From Microcaldota archaeon (GTDB lineage Archaea; Micrarchaeota; Micrarchaeia; Norongarragalinales; UBA8480), in the NCBI GenBank assembly GCA_023247085.1, contig JAHFHC010000010.1, forward strand, positions 1-8,374: DNA of 8,374 nucleotides, read 5' to 3'. Positions within the stretch are counted from its first letter, which is position 1. Every line of letters begins with the position of its first letter. This document shows, one piece after another, positions 1-6,211 of the stretch. The notes under the pieces were generated by a model. The model was not told where the DNA came from and searched no databases. It saw nothing but the letters and a program-made list of their open reading frames with translations. The translations under genes and the position numbers were made by a program.

Positions 1-1
1 C

Positions 2-760
2 TTCCCCGCTTACTTAGTTCACGTTGCTGATAAACTTTCTGCTGGTTGCGGTCGGAGACTAACTCGTGACGAACCAGTTCTAAACGCTTTTCTACCAAAT
101 GGCACACGCATACATGTGGTCTCCCCGCCAGTTTCTCCAGTTGTTTCAATAACAATCCGAAAATTCCCGCAAGTTCCCTACACAATGAAAAAATTAACCA
201 AAAGCGGCCTCCTTTCAAACTCAGCTTCTATTTTGCTTGTCAAAAACGTTGCCAGTAACTCAATTTTAGTTTGTGGAAATACCGGAAGCGGCAAAACAAC
301 CACGCTTAATGCCCTACTTGCTACATTGCCGGCTAATGACCGCTTTGTTTTTGTCGAAGACGTGTCAGAAATCACTCTCCCGATGCATAACAACAAAGCC
401 CGCTTGCTAGCTGACAAAAACACTTCACTCTCGCAACTTATTTACGAGTCACTCCGCATGCGGCCGGATAGACTAGTTGTAAGCGAAGTGCGAAACGAGC
501 TTGAAGTAAAAGCATTTGCAAATGCATTACTCTCCGGTGGAGGAAAAACTTGCTACTCAACTTTTCATGCAAGCAGCGCAAAAGAAGCACTGCGTAGACT
601 ACGTTTACTCGGATTCAAAAAAGCTGATCTAGATTCCATTGGATTAATTGTAATACAAAAAAGAATAGACGATAAAAAAACTGGAAAAGAAATTCGCAGA
701 ATTACAGAAATTGCAAAAGTAAAAAACGGAGAAGCAAAACTACTTTTTACCGGCAGTTAA
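2..760 (+). CDS. VirB11/GspE-type secretion or pilus ATPase, C-terminal part (5' end outside window)
   Basis: Hexameric cytoplasmic ATPases of this family power type II/IV secretion, archaeal pili or archaella. The frame is open from base 2 to the TAA at 758-760 (252 codons). The segment before the GTG at 116 already reads like the family (GRRLTRDEPVLNAFLPNGTR), so that GTG is internal and the gene starts to the left of the window. Visible in order, numbered from the window edge: the end of the N-terminal domain with IRKF (about 52-55); Walker A GNTGSGKT (92-99); an acidic Asp-box, FVEDVSEI (about 117-124); the Walker B region, LRMRPDRLVVSEVR (about 151-164); and a His-box, STFHASS (His about 189). 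The core is therefore complete and nothing looks broken. No TadC/GspF-like membrane partner follows; the next gene is convergent. The family is clear, but whether it serves a pilus, an archaellum or secretion cannot be told here. Confidence 0.93.
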   Translation, partial: FPAYLVHVADKLSAGCGRRLTRDEPVLNAFLPNGTRIHVVSPPVSPVVSITIRKFPQVPYTMKKLTKSGLLSNSASILLVKNVASNSILVCGNTGSGKTTTLNALLATLPANDRFVFVEDVSEITLPMHNNKARLLADKNTSLSQLIYESLRMRPDRLVVSEVRNELEVKAFANALLSGGGKTCYSTFHASSAKEALRRLRLLGFKKADLDSIGLIVIQKRIDDKKTGKEIRRITEIAKVKNGEAKLLFTGS

Positions 761-1213
761 AGGCGCGCGTAAACGGCCAATAATTGGCTGAAAAGCTTTA
801 CCTTCATGTTCAGGCGCCTTGACGAATTTTAGCGTGCCATTTTCAGTCATCAAAACGTGGGTAGCGCCTTTCTTTATAAATTCCTTGAATTGTACATTAT
901 TTCGGAAACGGTTTGCGTCCCTTGCCACTTCTATAGTTTGCTTTCTGACCATAGAGTTTGCACGCGCAAATAAGATTCCAATTACAATTCCTGCGGGGAT
1001 TGCTGCAAGTCCATCTTGTGAATACCTAGCCATTGCACCAGCGATTCCGGTAGATAACACATCCGCGCGCCGCAAACGCCTCGCGTGCCAAAGCTTAAAC
1101 ATTTCATCTCTAATTGAACTCGGCACCTCACTTAACTTTAAACTTCCAACTATGTGCCCGCGTTTCAATGTTTGCCTCGGCATCTTTTCTAGTTTTGGCA
1201 ACTCTAATCCCAT
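740..1213 (-). CDS. Unrecognised 157-aa protein with one hydrophobic segment
   Basis: I do not recognise this protein. Its N-terminal half is basic (LWHARRLRRA, residues 41-50). A single hydrophobic stretch lies at about 69-83 (LAAIPAGIVIGILFA), followed by a charged region and a basic C-terminus ending GKK. One membrane span is possible, but the segment is short and Gly/Pro-containing. The ATG at 1213 is chosen because a TATA-like box (1235-1242) is centred about 25 bases upstream, as expected for a leaderless mRNA, and because no ATG, GTG or TTG start occurs in frame before the upstream stop. Met11 is an alternative start. The gene overlaps the VirB11-like gene tail-to-tail by 21 bp. The opposite strand is also open (819-1259), but its translation is an unconvincing Cys- and Phe-rich string. 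I take the minus-strand frame as the real one. Confidence 0.6.
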   Translation of the reverse strand: MGLELPKLEKMPRQTLKRGHIVGSLKLSEVPSSIRDEMFKLWHARRLRRADVLSTGIAGAMARYSQDGLAAIPAGIVIGILFARANSMVRKQTIEVARDANRFRNNVQFKEFIKKGATHVLMTENGTLKFVKAPEHEGKAFQPIIGRLRAPLTAGKK

Positions 1214-1234
1214 GCATTTTCTAATGCTTTTCCG

Positions 1235-1242
1235 ATTTAAAA
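1235..1242 (-). promoter_or_regulatory. TATA-like box of the 157-aa minus-strand gene
   Basis: Read on the minus strand this is TTTTAAAT. Its centre is about 25 bases before the A of the ATG at 1213. That spacing would put the transcription start at or next to the start codon, meaning a leaderless mRNA. Position and composition are the only evidence. Confidence 0.4.
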
Positions 1243-1250
1243 ACCCACAA

Positions 1251-1260
1251 CCATTTTAAG
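1251..1260 (+). promoter_or_regulatory. TATA-like box upstream of the RNase P RNA gene
   Basis: CCATTTTAAG is centred about 27 bases before the 5' end of the P1 helix at 1283, the normal archaeal TATA-to-start distance. It lies beside the minus-strand box at 1235-1242, so the two divergent genes share a very small promoter region. Confidence 0.4.
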
Positions 1261-1282
1261 CGCAGTTTTACCTATTTGTTAA

Positions 1283-1655
1283 AGTGGCGGGGAAGTGAAA
1301 CAGCTTACCGTGTCACAACTTTTACCCTCAAAAGTATAGTTGTGTTTCGGAGGAACTTCTGCCCTCTTGATAGTCTACAAAAGACAATCCGTACAACTCG
1401 CTTAAGGCGAGTGGCTGGGGAACAGAAACGATACCCTGAAATCGCTAGAATGACCAAAAACGACATTGCGATTTGATATGGGGATGAAACGGCTTCAACC
1501 GCGAGAATCCGCAAGGAGTCAAGAGCAAGGTGAATTTCACCGCTTAGTCAAATGCTGTTGCCATGCCTTTCCTAACAAGGAAAGCAAAACGCTGGTAAAA
1601 TAATCCGCGTTGTAAAATGGTTAACTGAAGGCAGGGTACAGCTCCCGCCGCCACT
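1283..1655 (+). ncRNA. rnpB: RNase P RNA, archaeal
   Basis: This is the catalytic RNA of RNase P, which removes 5' leaders from pre-tRNAs. The ends are closed by an 8-bp P1 helix (1283-1290 with 1648-1655). The universal P4 helix is visible: ACTTCTGCC (1355-1363) pairs with GGCAGGGT (1630-1637), leaving the hallmark bulged U at 1358. A P3-like stem is CACAACT/AGTTGTG (1314-1320/1338-1344). Conserved-region strings are present in order: GGAGGAACTTCTGCCC (CR-I), ACAGAAAC at 1422-1429 (CR-II), GATGAAACGGC near 1483-1493 (CR-III), AGAGCAAGG at 1522-1530 (CR-IV), and CR-V within 1630-1640. A stem AAATCGC/GCGATTT (1439-1445/1468-1474) fits the P10-P12 region. The total of about 373 nt is usual for archaea. 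The ends are set by P1 and may be off by a few bases. A T-rich stretch follows at 1658-1670. Short open frames across this region are not genes. Confidence 0.9.
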
Positions 1656-1657
1656 AC

Positions 1658-1670
1658 TATTTCTTTTTGC
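1658..1670 (+). terminator. T-rich stretch after RNase P RNA, probable terminator
   Basis: The run TATTTCTTTTTGC begins three bases after the P1 helix closes. Archaeal RNA polymerase stops at oligo-T tracts, so this is the likely 3' boundary of the RNase P RNA transcript. No hairpin is needed. Confidence 0.4.
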
Positions 1671-1678
1671 TAGTTACA

Positions 1679-1701
1679 TTACCGCTATACCACCGCGGTA
1701 A
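1679..1701 (+). repeat. Inverted repeat in the alaS leader/promoter region
   Basis: TTACCGC (1679-1685) and GCGGTAA (1695-1701) form a perfect 7-bp stem around a 9-nt loop. The right half contains the palindrome ACCGCGGT (1692-1699). It sits about 75-95 bases before the alaS ATG. An AT-rich stretch that could be the alaS TATA box (about 1710-1720) lies just downstream. It could be an operator-like site or part of the RNase P RNA 3' flank; the sequence does not decide. Confidence 0.35.
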
Positions 1702-1774
1702 AGGTTATTGAATTAAAAACTTCCATTCCCTCGGTATTATCTAAGTGCTAGCTAGTGGCTGTGATTTTTTTGGT

Positions 1775-4465
1775 ATGTTAACAAAAGATTCTTTACAAAA
1801 GCAATTTTCTGCAAATTACAATGAGTTTTACTCGGTTCCATTATTTGACCAAGAGGGTTTCCTACGAAAAGTTTGCACTATTTGCGGTAAAGGGTTCTGG
1901 ACTGCCGGAGATAAAGAAACTTGCGGTGATTCAAGCCACGAAAAATACACTTTTTTTCGCAAAACACCACGCACTGAAACTTATGCTGGTTTTTGGAAGA
2001 AAACCGCAGATTTTTGGAAGAAAAATGGCCACGAAGTAATTGACCGTTACCCGGTTTTATCACGATGGCGTGACGATTTACCTTTTACAATAGCAAGCAT
2101 TGTCGACTTCCAGCGGCTTGAAGCCGGCAAAGTTGTTTTTGAGTACCCGTCTAATCCGTTGTTTGTGCCCCAAATGTGCCTTCGTTTTCCAGACATTGCA
2201 AATGTTGGAATCACTGGCAGGCACTTCACTTGCTTTATGATGGCGGGCCAACATTCGTTCAACTATCCAAAAGAAGGCTATTGGAAAGACAAGTGCATTG
2301 AATACAATTTCAAATACTTAACTCAAGTGCTTGGCATTTCCCCACAAGAAATTACGTACGGCGAAGACGTGTGGAATATGCCTGACTTCTCTGCCTTTGG
2401 CCCCTGCATAGAATCATTTGCAAACGGGTGCGAATTAGTAAACAGTGTATTCATGCAATACAGGCAAGATGCAACTGGAAATGGTTTTACAGAACTAGAT
2501 ATGAAAGTAATTGATGTTGGCTGGGGTTTTGAACGCTTACTATGGTATTACAACGGCACGCAATCAGCATACGACTCGGTTTTTCCACGCGAAGTTGAAT
2601 ACATGAAACAACGCGCGTCAATAGACTTAGCACCAGAAATAATGTCAGCGTACTCTTCGCTATCTGCTTCTTTAGACGTTGACAGCATGATTGATTTTGC
2701 CGGTGAAAAAAAGAAAATCGCAAATGCACTTGGCCTCTCGCTGCAAGATTTAGAAAAAGGGATTGCTCCATTGCAAGGCTTGTATGCAATTGCAGATCAC
2801 TCGCGTTCACTCTTATTTGCATTAAGCGACGGTGCACTTCCATCTAATGTAGGTGGGGGGTATAACCTACGCGTATTAGCACGAAGGGCTTTTTCATTCA
2901 TTGAAAAATACAATTTTGACTTTTCGCTATTTGACTTATGCGTAATGCATGCAGAAGATCTGCACGACGTTTTTCCAGAATTAAGCGCAAATCTTGAAAC
3001 AATTGAAAAAATACTAGATGCAGAGCGCCGCAAATACGCTGAATCAAGAGAAAAAGGAAAACGAATAGCAAGCGAAACAATACGCAAAACACCAGAAATT
3101 TCAGTTAAACAAATGATTACACTATACGAGAGCCATGGCATAACCCCCGAGACACTAGAAGATGCAGCTAAACAAGCCAATGTTGCCGTAAGCGTTCCAA
3201 CCCAATTTTATTCTGAGTTGACAAAACAACGCGTAATGCAAAAAGAACGCGCTGAAAGCGTAACTGGAAAAAAAATATTTCTCCCAGACCTAGACGCGTC
3301 CGTGATCCAACTAACAAAATCGCTTTACTACGAAGATGTTGATTTAGTGGTTTCAACTGCAAAGCTCCTTGGCTGGCATAAAAACGCGTTGATATTTGAC
3401 CAAACTATTTTCTATCCAGAAGGCGGAGGACAAATGAACGACAAAGGCACAGTCAAGATCGGCAACCACTCATTTAACGTAGAAGAAGTGCACAAGCAAG
3501 GCAAAGTCATCCTTCACTTTGTCAAAAAAGGCGAAGAACAGAAATTTGACGAGTTAAAACACGGGCAAACTGCAGTCATGCAATTAGATGAACCCCGCCG
3601 GCGAGCCATTATGCGCCACCATTCTGCAACTCACATGTTGCTTGGAACGTGCCGCGCTTATTTTGGGTCACACGTTTGGCAAGTGGGAAGCAGAAAAGAC
3701 GTGGACGAAGCGCACCTTGACATAACCCACTATGAACGACCATCAATTGAACAAGTACATGAATTAGAAAAAATCATCAATAACGTAATTCAAAAACAAA
3801 TTCCAATAAGCGTAAGCAATATGCCACGCAAAGAAGCTGAAGAACAATATGGCATGCGAGTCTACCAAGGGAGTGGTGCAGTTGCAGAAGTATTGCGTAT
3901 AATAAAAATCCCAGAAGTTGACACAGAAGCCTGTGGAGGGACACACTGCCACAATACTCGCGATTTAGGCTTTTTCAAAATAAAGGCAGTTGAACAAATT
4001 CAAGACGGTGTAATTCGCTTCCGCTACTGCGCGGCCTTATCAGCATTAAGTTACTTGCAAGAACAAGAAAACCTCCTGCAAAAATCTGCGGATATACTAT
4101 CTTCCCCTCGCCACGATTTACCTGCAACGAGTCAAAAGTTTTTCGACGAATGGAAAGAACAAAGAAAAGAACTTGACAAAATACGCGAACAACTTGCCAC
4201 TAGCATTGCAACCGAACAAGTCCTCGCGCACAGTGAAGATAAAACCGTTCAACTACAATTAGATATGCCTGCAAATTTAGTTGAAAAAATTGCAGATTCA
4301 ATAGGTAAAGCTGATGGTTTTGTTGCTATTATTTCCAACAACGATAAATTTGTCACAATTGCATGCAATGAAACAAGTGGCCAAAACGCTTTGGAATTGC
4401 TAAAAGAAGTTGGTGCAAAAGGCGGCGGTTCCCCTAATTTTGCACGTGGTAAATTAGTCACTTAG
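1775..4465 (+). CDS. alaS: Alanyl-tRNA synthetase, archaeal type
   Basis: This enzyme charges tRNA-Ala with alanine and clears mischarged Ser- and Gly-tRNA-Ala. I chose the ATG at 1775 (896 aa): from there the protein begins like other archaeal AlaRS (MLTKDSLQKQF...), whereas the in-frame GTG at 1745 adds ten residues that do not look homologous. Visible in order from that ATG: an archaeal Cys cluster, CTICGKGFWTAGDKETCGD (about 32-50); a motif 2 region with RHFTCF (about 146-151); class II motif 3, GWGFERLLWY (about 249-258); an editing domain with HSATH (about 615-619) and CGGTH (C720-H724), which together supply the metal ligands; and a C-Ala/DHHA1 tail ending KGGGSPNFARG. The length is normal for archaeal AlaRS and no catalytic residue appears lost. 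It follows rnpB on the same strand and overlaps the deacylase gene tail-to-tail by 8 bp. Confidence 0.97.
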   Translation: MLTKDSLQKQFSANYNEFYSVPLFDQEGFLRKVCTICGKGFWTAGDKETCGDSSHEKYTFFRKTPRTETYAGFWKKTADFWKKNGHEVIDRYPVLSRWRDDLPFTIASIVDFQRLEAGKVVFEYPSNPLFVPQMCLRFPDIANVGITGRHFTCFMMAGQHSFNYPKEGYWKDKCIEYNFKYLTQVLGISPQEITYGEDVWNMPDFSAFGPCIESFANGCELVNSVFMQYRQDATGNGFTELDMKVIDVGWGFERLLWYYNGTQSAYDSVFPREVEYMKQRASIDLAPEIMSAYSSLSASLDVDSMIDFAGEKKKIANALGLSLQDLEKGIAPLQGLYAIADHSRSLLFALSDGALPSNVGGGYNLRVLARRAFSFIEKYNFDFSLFDLCVMHAEDLHDVFPELSANLETIEKILDAERRKYAESREKGKRIASETIRKTPEISVKQMITLYESHGITPETLEDAAKQANVAVSVPTQFYSELTKQRVMQKERAESVTGKKIFLPDLDASVIQLTKSLYYEDVDLVVSTAKLLGWHKNALIFDQTIFYPEGGGQMNDKGTVKIGNHSFNVEEVHKQGKVILHFVKKGEEQKFDELKHGQTAVMQLDEPRRRAIMRHHSATHMLLGTCRAYFGSHVWQVGSRKDVDEAHLDITHYERPSIEQVHELEKIINNVIQKQIPISVSNMPRKEAEEQYGMRVYQGSGAVAEVLRIIKIPEVDTEACGGTHCHNTRDLGFFKIKAVEQIQDGVIRFRYCAALSALSYLQEQENLLQKSADILSSPRHDLPATSQKFFDEWKEQRKELDKIREQLATSIATEQVLAHSEDKTVQLQLDMPANLVEKIADSIGKADGFVAIISNNDKFVTIACNETSGQNALELLKEVGAKGGGSPNFARGKLVT

Positions 4466-4934
4466 CAAAACTAACGAACACTGCGCCCGATTTTTCAAAC
4501 GCTTTTTTCAATTCAATTGACTTCACGCGAATGGAAGTAGTTGTCAAACCTGCATTGAATTCATTGTACTCGTTTTCAACAACGCCCTTATCGACAAAAA
4601 TTGGCAGCTTATTCTTGTGTCCAAGGGGTGGAACTCCGCCAACTTCGCAACCAGTTTCACGCAACACTTCTTCAGGCAAAGCCATTGTAATCCCCTTTAC
4701 GCCAATAATCTCAGCTAGTTTTTTTAAGTCAACGCGCTTATCCGCAGGCACATCTGCAACGAAAAAATTGTTTGTATCCCGTTCTTTTACAATAATTGCC
4801 TTGACTCCTTCGCTTAATTTTGAACTACGCACACGCGCCGCATCTTCACTTGTACGCACTGGCTCGTGTTCAAAACATTGAAACTCGCTTCCAGCAAGTA
4901 GCTTTTTTATCCTCTCAACCTCTTCAACACCCAT
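4458..4934 (-). CDS. YbaK/ProX-family aminoacyl-tRNA deacylase (trans-editing)
   Basis: Proteins of this family hydrolyse wrongly charged tRNAs, for example Ala- or Cys-tRNA-Pro, as free-standing editors. The whole 158-aa protein is one YbaK-like domain. The family's conserved, catalytically implicated Lys is in SEGVKAIIVK (Lys45). VADVPADKRVDLKKLA (59-74) and GCEVGGVPPLG (95-105) match the family's central and glycine-rich motifs, and NAGLTTTSIRV (127-137) is the C-terminal strand motif. Substrate choice within the family (Ala, Ser or Cys; tRNA-Pro or another) cannot be read from the sequence. The ATG at 4934 is supported by a TTTAAA box (4961-4966) about 29 bases upstream. The gene converges on alaS, whose product also edits Ala/Ser errors. 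That is a plausible functional neighbour, but the two genes are not co-transcribed. Confidence 0.88.
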   Translation of the reverse strand: MGVEEVERIKKLLAGSEFQCFEHEPVRTSEDAARVRSSKLSEGVKAIIVKERDTNNFFVADVPADKRVDLKKLAEIIGVKGITMALPEEVLRETGCEVGGVPPLGHKNKLPIFVDKGVVENEYNEFNAGLTTTSIRVKSIELKKAFEKSGAVFVSFAK

Positions 4935-4973
4935 AATAGGAAATATCTTGTATGTGTATGTTTAAATTATATT
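4935..4973. promoter_or_regulatory. Compact divergent promoter of the deacylase and Nudix genes
   Basis: Only 39 bp separate two divergent start codons. For the minus gene, TTTAAA at 4961-4966 is centred about 29 bases before its ATG. For the plus gene, GAAATATCTT at 4940-4949 is centred about 29 bases before the ATG at 4974. Both fit leaderless transcription, with each TATA-like box lying close to the other gene's start, so the two initiation complexes may interfere. No SD-like sequence is seen for either gene. Confidence 0.45.
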
Positions 4974-5471
4974 ATGAATAAACAAGCGCCGTTAGTTGTA
5001 GTTGGTTCAATCATACGCCATAAAGGTAAACTACTTGCTATTAAACGAGCTAAGCCACCTTACGCCGGTTTACTTTCACTTCCAGGCGGAAAAATTGAGT
5101 TTTGCGAACACATAATAGCCGCGGCTTTGCGTGAAACAAAAGAAGAAACTGGACTAGATTGCAAGTTTGAAAAAATGCTTGGCACGTTTTCTGAAATACT
5201 TCACCAGCCCGATGGAACAAAACGACACTTCATCGTATTCGTAGCGGAGTTAAACGCCCCGAGTTTCGAAGTTGTAGAATCAAACGAAGGCCAATTAGTT
5301 TGGATTGAAGAAAATAAATTGGAAACCCTAAAAAACCAATTCATAGTCAGTGATTATCACATTGTAAAAGAGTTCCTTGCATCCGACTCAAAAATGGAAA
5401 TACGCGAAGTAAAAATGAACGAAAAACGCAACGGCGATAAAACTATCTACGAATTAGAAGAGTTCAAATAA
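4974..5471 (+). CDS. Nudix hydrolase, ADP-ribose pyrophosphatase-like
   Basis: This enzyme hydrolyses a nucleoside diphosphate linked to another moiety, such as an oxidised nucleotide, ADP-ribose or a nucleotide sugar. A complete Nudix box (GX5EX7REUXEEXGU pattern) occupies residues 39-61: G39, E45, R53-E54, E57-E58 and G60 are all present, with Thr at the position that usually holds an aliphatic residue. It is preceded by LLSLPGGK, typical of the family. The fold ends near residue 135 (VKEFLA). The last 30 or so residues, KMEIREVKMNEKRNGDKTIY and onward, are charged and look like an added tail of unknown role. The exact substrate is not predictable from the motif. It converges on the DUF218 gene with a 32-bp gap. 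Confidence 0.9.
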   Translation: MNKQAPLVVVGSIIRHKGKLLAIKRAKPPYAGLLSLPGGKIEFCEHIIAAALRETKEETGLDCKFEKMLGTFSEILHQPDGTKRHFIVFVAELNAPSFEVVESNEGQLVWIEENKLETLKNQFIVSDYHIVKEFLASDSKMEIREVKMNEKRNGDKTIYELEEFK

Positions 5472-5503
5472 TTCCAAAAGTTCAAACTCAATGGCCATGT
5501 TTA

Positions 5504-6007
5504 CTATCTCTTGCGCCGTTTTGCACGTTCAAAATTACGCATTAACCGCGTGTCCCTAGCAACGTGTTTAACTGATTCAACTGTATCCCGCATTGGCACG
5601 CTGTGCCCGACAAATTTGTTGTTTGGATAAGCTGCTTTAAATGCAGAAAGACAACGAGGTAAATGAAAATCAGAAGTAACCACGTGTATCTCTTTTGGTT
5701 TTAACTTCTCTATAATAGTCCGCGCGCCTACAATTTCTTCCATTGTTAACCGAGCATGCGGAACACGTAAAATATCAGATTCAGCTACGCCTTTATCCAC
5801 TAGCCACTTTGCGCTTATTTCATGCGCAGGCGAACCACGTTGACGCTTTCCAAATTGATAGTCTCCACTAACAACTAATTTAGAAACAAGCCCAGCCTTG
5901 TAAAGCTCAAGCCCTTTTGCAAGCCTAGCATAATGCTCATCAGTTAACTCAGGCTCTTCAACAGTATGATCCTTAAAAACATTCCAATGAATAAAAGCAA
6001 GCTTCAT
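5504..6007 (-). CDS. DUF218/YdcF-like protein
   Basis: DUF218 proteins (YdcF, SanA and ElyC relatives) have a Rossmann-like fold. YdcF binds S-adenosylmethionine and ElyC acts in envelope maintenance, but the general activity is unsettled. Matching features here are KLVVSGDYQF (43-52), an AHEISAKWLVDKGV segment (61-74), the 'S/T-x-E-E-x-x-x-A' stretch RLTMEEIVGA (86-95), and the signature VTSDFHLPRC (110-119). At 167 aa it is just the domain: no signal peptide or membrane segment is present, so a soluble cytoplasmic protein is expected, unlike SanA/ElyC. The very basic C-terminus (FERAKRRKR) could contact nucleic acid, which is speculation. A TATA-like stretch at about 6031-6040, centred about 29 bases before the ATG at 6007, supports that start. 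Confidence 0.82.
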   Translation of the reverse strand: MKLAFIHWNVFKDHTVEEPELTDEHYARLAKGLELYKAGLVSKLVVSGDYQFGKRQRGSPAHEISAKWLVDKGVAESDILRVPHARLTMEEIVGARTIIEKLKPKEIHVVTSDFHLPRCLSAFKAAYPNNKFVGHSVPMRDTVESVKHVARDTRLMRNFERAKRRKR

Positions 6008-6109
6008 AAGAATAACAAAAACAAACTACGTTATTATTTCTAACTATGTGCGCCTTTGAATAATAAACATAAATGCCGCGGGGGAGACTCGAACACCCGA
6101 CCTCTAGAT

Positions 6110-6140
6110 GGCTCGAGCAAACCTTGAGTTAAGTTTACTT
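6110..6140 (-). other. tRNA-Met intron 2 (31 nt, canonical position 37/38)
   Basis: The anticodon stem CTAGA/TCTAG is the outer helix. The 5' bulge is TA|A and the 3' bulge CC|A. The central helix pairs 32-35 (CTCA) with intron CGAG: three Watson-Crick pairs plus an A-C mismatch. The intronic helix AGTAAAC/GTTTGCT has 7 pairs, one of them G-U, around a 10-nt loop. Its outer helix exists only after intron 1 is gone, because residue 31 lies beyond intron 1. Confidence 0.82.
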
Positions 6141-6147
6141 TATGAGT

Positions 6148-6211
6148 GTCGCTAAACCCCCTTTTTCTTTAAAAAGAAAAAGGCCGTTTACGGTTCAAAA
6201 AGAAAGGTTAG
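6148..6211 (-). other. tRNA-Met intron 1 (64 nt, position 30/31)
   Basis: This is a non-canonical intron inside the anticodon stem. The splice site shows a full bulge-helix-bulge. The outer helix is GAG (22-24) with CTC (32-34). The 5' bulge is AG|C. The central 4-bp helix is CGCT (25-28) with intron AGCG. The 3' bulge is AC|A. The intronic helix is AACC/GGTT, flanked by U-G pairs. Inside the intron an 11-bp A/T-rich hairpin (CCTTTTTCTTT/AAAGAAAAAGG) has a 2-nt nominal loop. Boundaries follow from the bulge pattern and from A31 completing the stem with U39. Confidence 0.82.

Noticed and set aside
116-760. GTG at 116 as the start of the VirB11-like gene
   Set aside because: The frame is open back to base 2 and the earlier codons encode family-typical sequence, so the GTG is an internal Val codon.
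819-1259. 146-aa open frame on the plus strand opposite the unrecognised protein
   Set aside because: Its translation is rich in Cys, Phe, Ser and Ile runs typical of an antisense frame. The minus-strand frame has a better promoter position and a more protein-like composition.
1276-1514. Short open frames on both strands (66 and 69 aa)
   Set aside because: They lie entirely within RNase P RNA, whose conserved helices explain the sequence.
1745-1774. GTG start ten codons upstream of the alaS ATG
   Set aside because: The extra residues do not fit the AlaRS N-terminus. Kept only as a possibility, because a TATA-like box lies about 27-30 bases before it.
2047-3952. Several 60-130 aa minus-strand open frames inside alaS
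   Set aside because: They are shadows of the coding frame, with no recognisable motifs.
4531-4881. 116-aa plus-strand open frame
   Set aside because: It is antisense to the YbaK-type deacylase, whose motifs are clear.
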